DNA from: Caprella mutica
Lineage: Eukaryota > Arthropoda > Malacostraca > Amphipoda > Caprellidae
DNA length: 64,000 nucleotides
Direction of reading: 5' to 3'
Assembly: GCA_947561585.1 (NCBI GenBank)
Contig: CANNZV010002552.1
Span: forward strand, 29,538-93,537
The position numbers were made by a program, and so were the translations under genes. Position 1 is the stretch's first letter, and each line of letters begins with the position of its first letter. Positions 60,546 to 64,000 of the stretch are shown piece after piece. Below the pieces are notes generated by a model. That model did no database searches and was not told the DNA's origin. It saw only the letters and a program-made list of their open reading frames with translations.

Positions 60546-61520
60546 CGGATCCCGTTGAAGTATATCAGCTCGAAACATTAATGAAGAGATGATTTTTTCA
60601 TATGAAAGAAACACAATAATTTATAACCAGATGACGAAATGTACCCTGCAGCCGAACAAGAATTAAATGATCGAATTAGAGCCAGCGAAAAGTTAGATGC
60701 TTGCTATAATTAAATATAAATATATATGTATATATGACTATACGTTCACTGTGTGGCAAAAGTTACTTGGAAGCTGTTTTTACAGGGTAATCCTTTGAAT
60801 CAGAATTAAATATATATATATTTGAAGCATGCGAATAAAATTCTAACAGTTTTATAAAAAAGAAAACTATCGTAAATTTTTTCATTCATTCAATTGATTC
60901 AGAGATAAAATCGTAATTGCCGATCGTATCTTTTCGATCGGTGATCTATAATTGGAACTAAAAAGATCATCCTGCCTCGACGATAAGTTATTGGTTGAAA
61001 AATCCAAATTGTAATTTATCATAAATATAAAACACTGACAGTCTATCAGGTTTCGTCGCACATTGCCGACAAAAGTACAAACTTTATTGTCTGAAAATTT
61101 AATTCAAGATCAATTCCCACAGTAATTGAAATTAATTAATTAACTAATAAGCCAATTCGTTATTTTAATTGATTTAATCGTACCTGATATCCAAGTTCTT
61201 TTGTTTCAGTTACGTTTTTAAAGTTTATTGTATAATGTGGTGATAGTTATTATTCATTAAATTGACATAAAATAATATTCAGTTCGAAAGTTATAACCAA
61301 TTAATCTTGTATCAGATAATTAGATTAAGAAATATGATTGTAAGAGATTAAAATTTAGAATATGGAATACTGCAAAAATCCAACCAGAATTTTAATCATG
61401 AAAATCAAATTACATTACTTTTCTTTTTCTAAATCATTTATCAGGATATATTTCTAAAAGTGAAGCAAAAACAATTCGCGTAAGTCACCTAATCGTATTT
61501 CTGTAAATTCGCAAGCACGG
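60546..61520. other. non-coding
   Basis: Nothing recognised. Confidence 0.5.
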
Positions 61521-61827
61521 ATTTATTTTTCACGAATTCCAATTATTTTGATTGCGATACGAAAATTGAAATAACAAAATGTGAGGAGCGTAAAAACATA
61601 ACCTGAAAATATTAGATTTATTTTCAATTAGCCACTTTTGTGTACAATAGAAGGGGAGTATGAATTCCTGTCCCTTATTATTGTTGTAGAGATGGAGGGG
61701 GTTAAACATGACAGTAAATTGTATAAAAGGAGGGGACTGTTTGTACTCCCAATGGTGTACTATGCAGCAACTTGAATGTGGATGACTCTCACCTTTTGAT
61801 TGTCCCGAACAGGGAGAGAAGGGGGCA

Positions 61828-63020
61828 GGGGTGATGAAGGTAGAAATGAAGGTAGGAATGAAGGTAGGAATGAAGGTAGAAATGAAGGTAGGCATGAAGG
61901 TAGGAAGGAAGGTAGGAAGGAAGGAAGGAAGGAAGGTGGGAATGAGGGGAATGAAGATAGGAATGAAGCTGATGAAGGTTGGAATTAAGGGAATGAAGCT
62001 TGGAATGAAGATAGGAATGAAGCTGATGAAGGTTGGAATTAAGGGAATGAAGCTTGGAATGAAGGTAGGGGTGGAGGTATTGGAGGAAGGAAGGAAGGTA
62101 GGAATGAAAGTAGGAGTGAAGGTATGAATGAAGGTGGGGATAAGGGGGATGAAGGTATTGATGAAGGTATAAATGAAGGTGGGAATGAAGGCGATGAAGG
62201 TAGGAATGAAAGTGATGAAGGTAGGAATGAAGGCGATGAAGGTAGGAATGAAGGCGTTGAAGGTAGGAATGAAGGTGATGAAGGTAGGAATGAAAGTGAT
62301 GAAGGTAGGAATGAAGGCGATGAAGGTAGGAATGAAAGTGATGAAGGTAGGAATGAAGGCGATGAAGGTAGGAATGAAAGTGATGAAGGTAGGAATGAAG
62401 GTGATGAAGGTAGGAATGAAAGTGATGAAGGTGGGAATGAAGGTGATGAAGGTAGGAATGAAAGTGATGAAGGTAGGAATGAAGGCGATGAAGGTAGGAA
62501 TGAAAGTGATGAAGGTAGGAATGAAGGTGATGAAGGTAGGAATGAAAGTGATGAAGGTAGGAATGAAGGTGATGAAGGTAGGAATGAAAGTGATGAAGGT
62601 AGGAATGAAGGCGATGAAGGTAGGAATGAAAGTGATGAAGGTAGGAATGAAGGTGATGAAGGTAGGAATGAAAGTGATGAAGGTAGGAATGAAGGCGATG
62701 AAGGTAGGAATGAAAGTGATGAAGGTAGGAATGAAGGTGATGAAGGTAGGAATGAAAGTGATGAAGGTAGGAATGAAGGCGATGAAGGTAGGAATGAAGG
62801 TGATGAAGGTAGGAATGAAGGTGATGAAGGTAGGATGAAGGTAGGAAGGTAGGATGAAGTGATGAAGGAAGTGATGAAGGTAGGAATGAAGTGATGAAGG
62901 TAGGAATGAAGGATGAAGGTAGGAATGAAGTGATGAAGGTAGGAATGAAGCTGATGAGGTAGGAATGAAGGATGAGGTAGGATGAGGATGGTAGGAATGA
63001 AGGCGATGAGGATGAGGCGA
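61828..63020. repeat. GATGAAGGTAGGAATGAAG minisatellite (21/42-bp period)
   Basis: The core 62,163-62,830 is a regular 42-bp dimer of GAATGAAGGTGATGAAGGTA and GAATGAAAGTGATGAAGGTA units. The edges (61,828-62,160 and 62,830-63,020) are irregular GAAGGTAGGAAT units. Strict purine/pyrimidine strand bias. Open frames on both strands (up to 511 codons on the minus strand, 61,530-63,065) follow from the period being a multiple of three. Confidence 0.95.
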
Positions 63021-63840
63021 TGGAGGAATGAAGGTGATCCAGGTAATGTGATTTATTAAAATCACAAAGTTGAGTTATAAGTGATAACCAAAGATTATTT
63101 TTATTTGCAATTATTTTCTATTATGATTTCAATCTTACTAAATAAATAATCTAACTAATTACTTGATTTTTTAAACAATGACTCTTCAAACTACAATATA
63201 TTAATTATCTCAGATCCCAGCAATTAATTTTTAATGGTAGTTGAATTATGTAGAGTCTTTTCCGGAGATTTTTGAAGCTTTGACCATTCACCTGAAGTCG
63301 TTAATTGGCACCAGTGATAAAAAACATCTTCTCAAGATAGGTTCTTTTACAGAGGGAAATTGAGGCATCGAGCCGAGAAGGATGATTGAAGTGCATAAAA
63401 TAATAATAATCTGTCGATGGAGTCGTGTTTGTAGCTAAAAAAAACTTTGCATTTTTAATTAATTACGGGTAATTCTACAAGGAGGTTCATATAAACATCT
63501 GACTTTTTTAATTGTTAATAAAATAAAAGCTATTGAACGTAGAGTATTGAGACAAAATCCATTGAAAAGAGAACTTTTAGGAGTTTCAATTTATATTGCT
63601 AATAAACTGATATCTTCTGAATGATAGTCACAATTAATTAGACATTGTCTCGATCTTTTTATCATCTCCTCCCTTATTTCTATTATCACATTCAATTTTT
63701 TTTTGCGAAAGTAGAAGATTCCTCATTGTTGTTTTTCCGTTTATGTATGTTATTTTCCAGGCATTGTCATATACACGCGTGGATTTAAAATACCGTCATA
63801 GAAAAATATAATTTTGTGTTAGATCAGAGGTGTGCCCAAA
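63021..63840. other. non-coding
   Basis: No repeat or gene recognised; a possible acceptor (TTATTTTCCAG ending at 63,761) precedes the open frame that follows. Confidence 0.4.
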
Positions 63841-64000
63841 ATGAAAGATTTAAAATTTTCAAAGAAGCATTCCAAGAGATTGAAGTTTTCGAGTGTAGGG
63901 GCAATTGCTTCATTTTGTTCATTAGCATTATCAATGCTAATCTTTAATTTCAGACCCAAAAAAGCTCTAATCTATTTTTCTATATCGATACCAATCACAG
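63841..64000 (+). CDS. possible first coding exon of a signal-anchored membrane protein, truncated by the window edge
   Basis: From ATG at 63,841 an uninterrupted 53 codons run off the window end. The peptide starts with a basic stretch (MKDLKFSKKHSKRLKF), then a hydrophobic segment (VGAIASFCSLALSMLIFNF) and RPKK, an arrangement typical of type II signal anchors such as exon 1 of the sulfotransferase upstream. An internal TTTAATTTCAG at 63,942-63,952 could instead be a splice acceptor. No family can be named from this fragment; chance cannot be excluded. Confidence 0.3.
   Translation, partial: MKDLKFSKKHSKRLKFSSVGAIASFCSLALSMLIFNFRPKKALIYFSISIPIT

Noticed and set aside
59806..60592. Open frames of up to 247 codons on both strands across the 16-bp array
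   Set aside because: Translations are pure repeat by-products in several frames at once (FDQFSFRPIF-type); no unique domain.
61530..63065. 511-codon minus-strand frame and several plus-strand frames
   Set aside because: Driven by a stop-free 21/42-bp unit; the PTFITFIP heptad is implausibly hydrophobic. The unique tail is noted as a finding but is not enough for a gene call.
1..64000. tRNA, rRNA and snRNA genes
   Set aside because: By eye no cloverleaf with A and B boxes, and no rRNA or snRNA core, was found. A covariance-model search would be decisive and could not be run.

Overview
This is a eukaryotic, AT-rich (roughly 70% A+T by eye) animal nuclear window. The evidence is GT-AG split genes with short exons, a TATA box with an AATAAA poly(A) signal, Tc1/mariner transposons, and dense minisatellites and MITEs. 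The two intact genes suit an invertebrate: a secreted GH16 beta-1,3-glucanase and a Golgi carbohydrate sulfotransferase. An arthropod (for example a crustacean) or a mollusc is plausible, but the sequence alone does not settle the taxon. There are no bacterial operons, CRISPR arrays or prophage.

Gene content is low. (1) 17.1-21.8 kb, plus strand: a complete GH16 laminarinase-type gene with TATA box, non-coding first exon, 11 coding exons (380 codons), signal peptide, intact ExDxxE active site and poly(A) signal. (2) 33.3-41.8 kb, plus strand: a complete type II membrane carbohydrate 6-O-sulfotransferase-like gene of 6 coding exons (388 codons), including a proposed 18-nt microexon. Introns 1 and 5 have been enlarged by transposons. 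(3) A possible relic of a second sulfotransferase lies at 43.3 kb, and a possible first exon of another membrane protein runs off the right edge (63,841-64,000). The two main genes are separate loci with no visible functional link.

Most of the rest is repeat-derived. A TA-flanked MITE family (termini near GGGTAAGTTACGAATTATCGG) occurs about 12-13 times across the window. One copy at 8.1-10.4 kb carries about 70 tandem 28-bp units derived from its own centre, so it looks like a satellite born from a MITE. Other mobile DNA includes a 1,286-bp mariner-type element and a 1,568-bp Tc1-type element with IR/DR ends, both inside sulfotransferase introns and both with disrupted transposases. There are also a 963-bp mariner deletion derivative nested in a Tigger-like MITE, a 2.05-kb TA-flanked element, a 1.5-kb long-TIR element, and several foldback or TIR MITE pairs.

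Tandem arrays are at 0-0.5, 1.3, 2.0, 2.8-3.2, 8.3-10.4, 15.5-17.0 (ending about 85 bp before the glucanase TATA box), 17.5-17.9, 31.4-32.6, 47.8-48.5, 59.0-59.7, 59.9-60.5 and 61.8-63.0 kb. Many long open frames fall inside arrays and are by-products of repeat periodicity, not genes.
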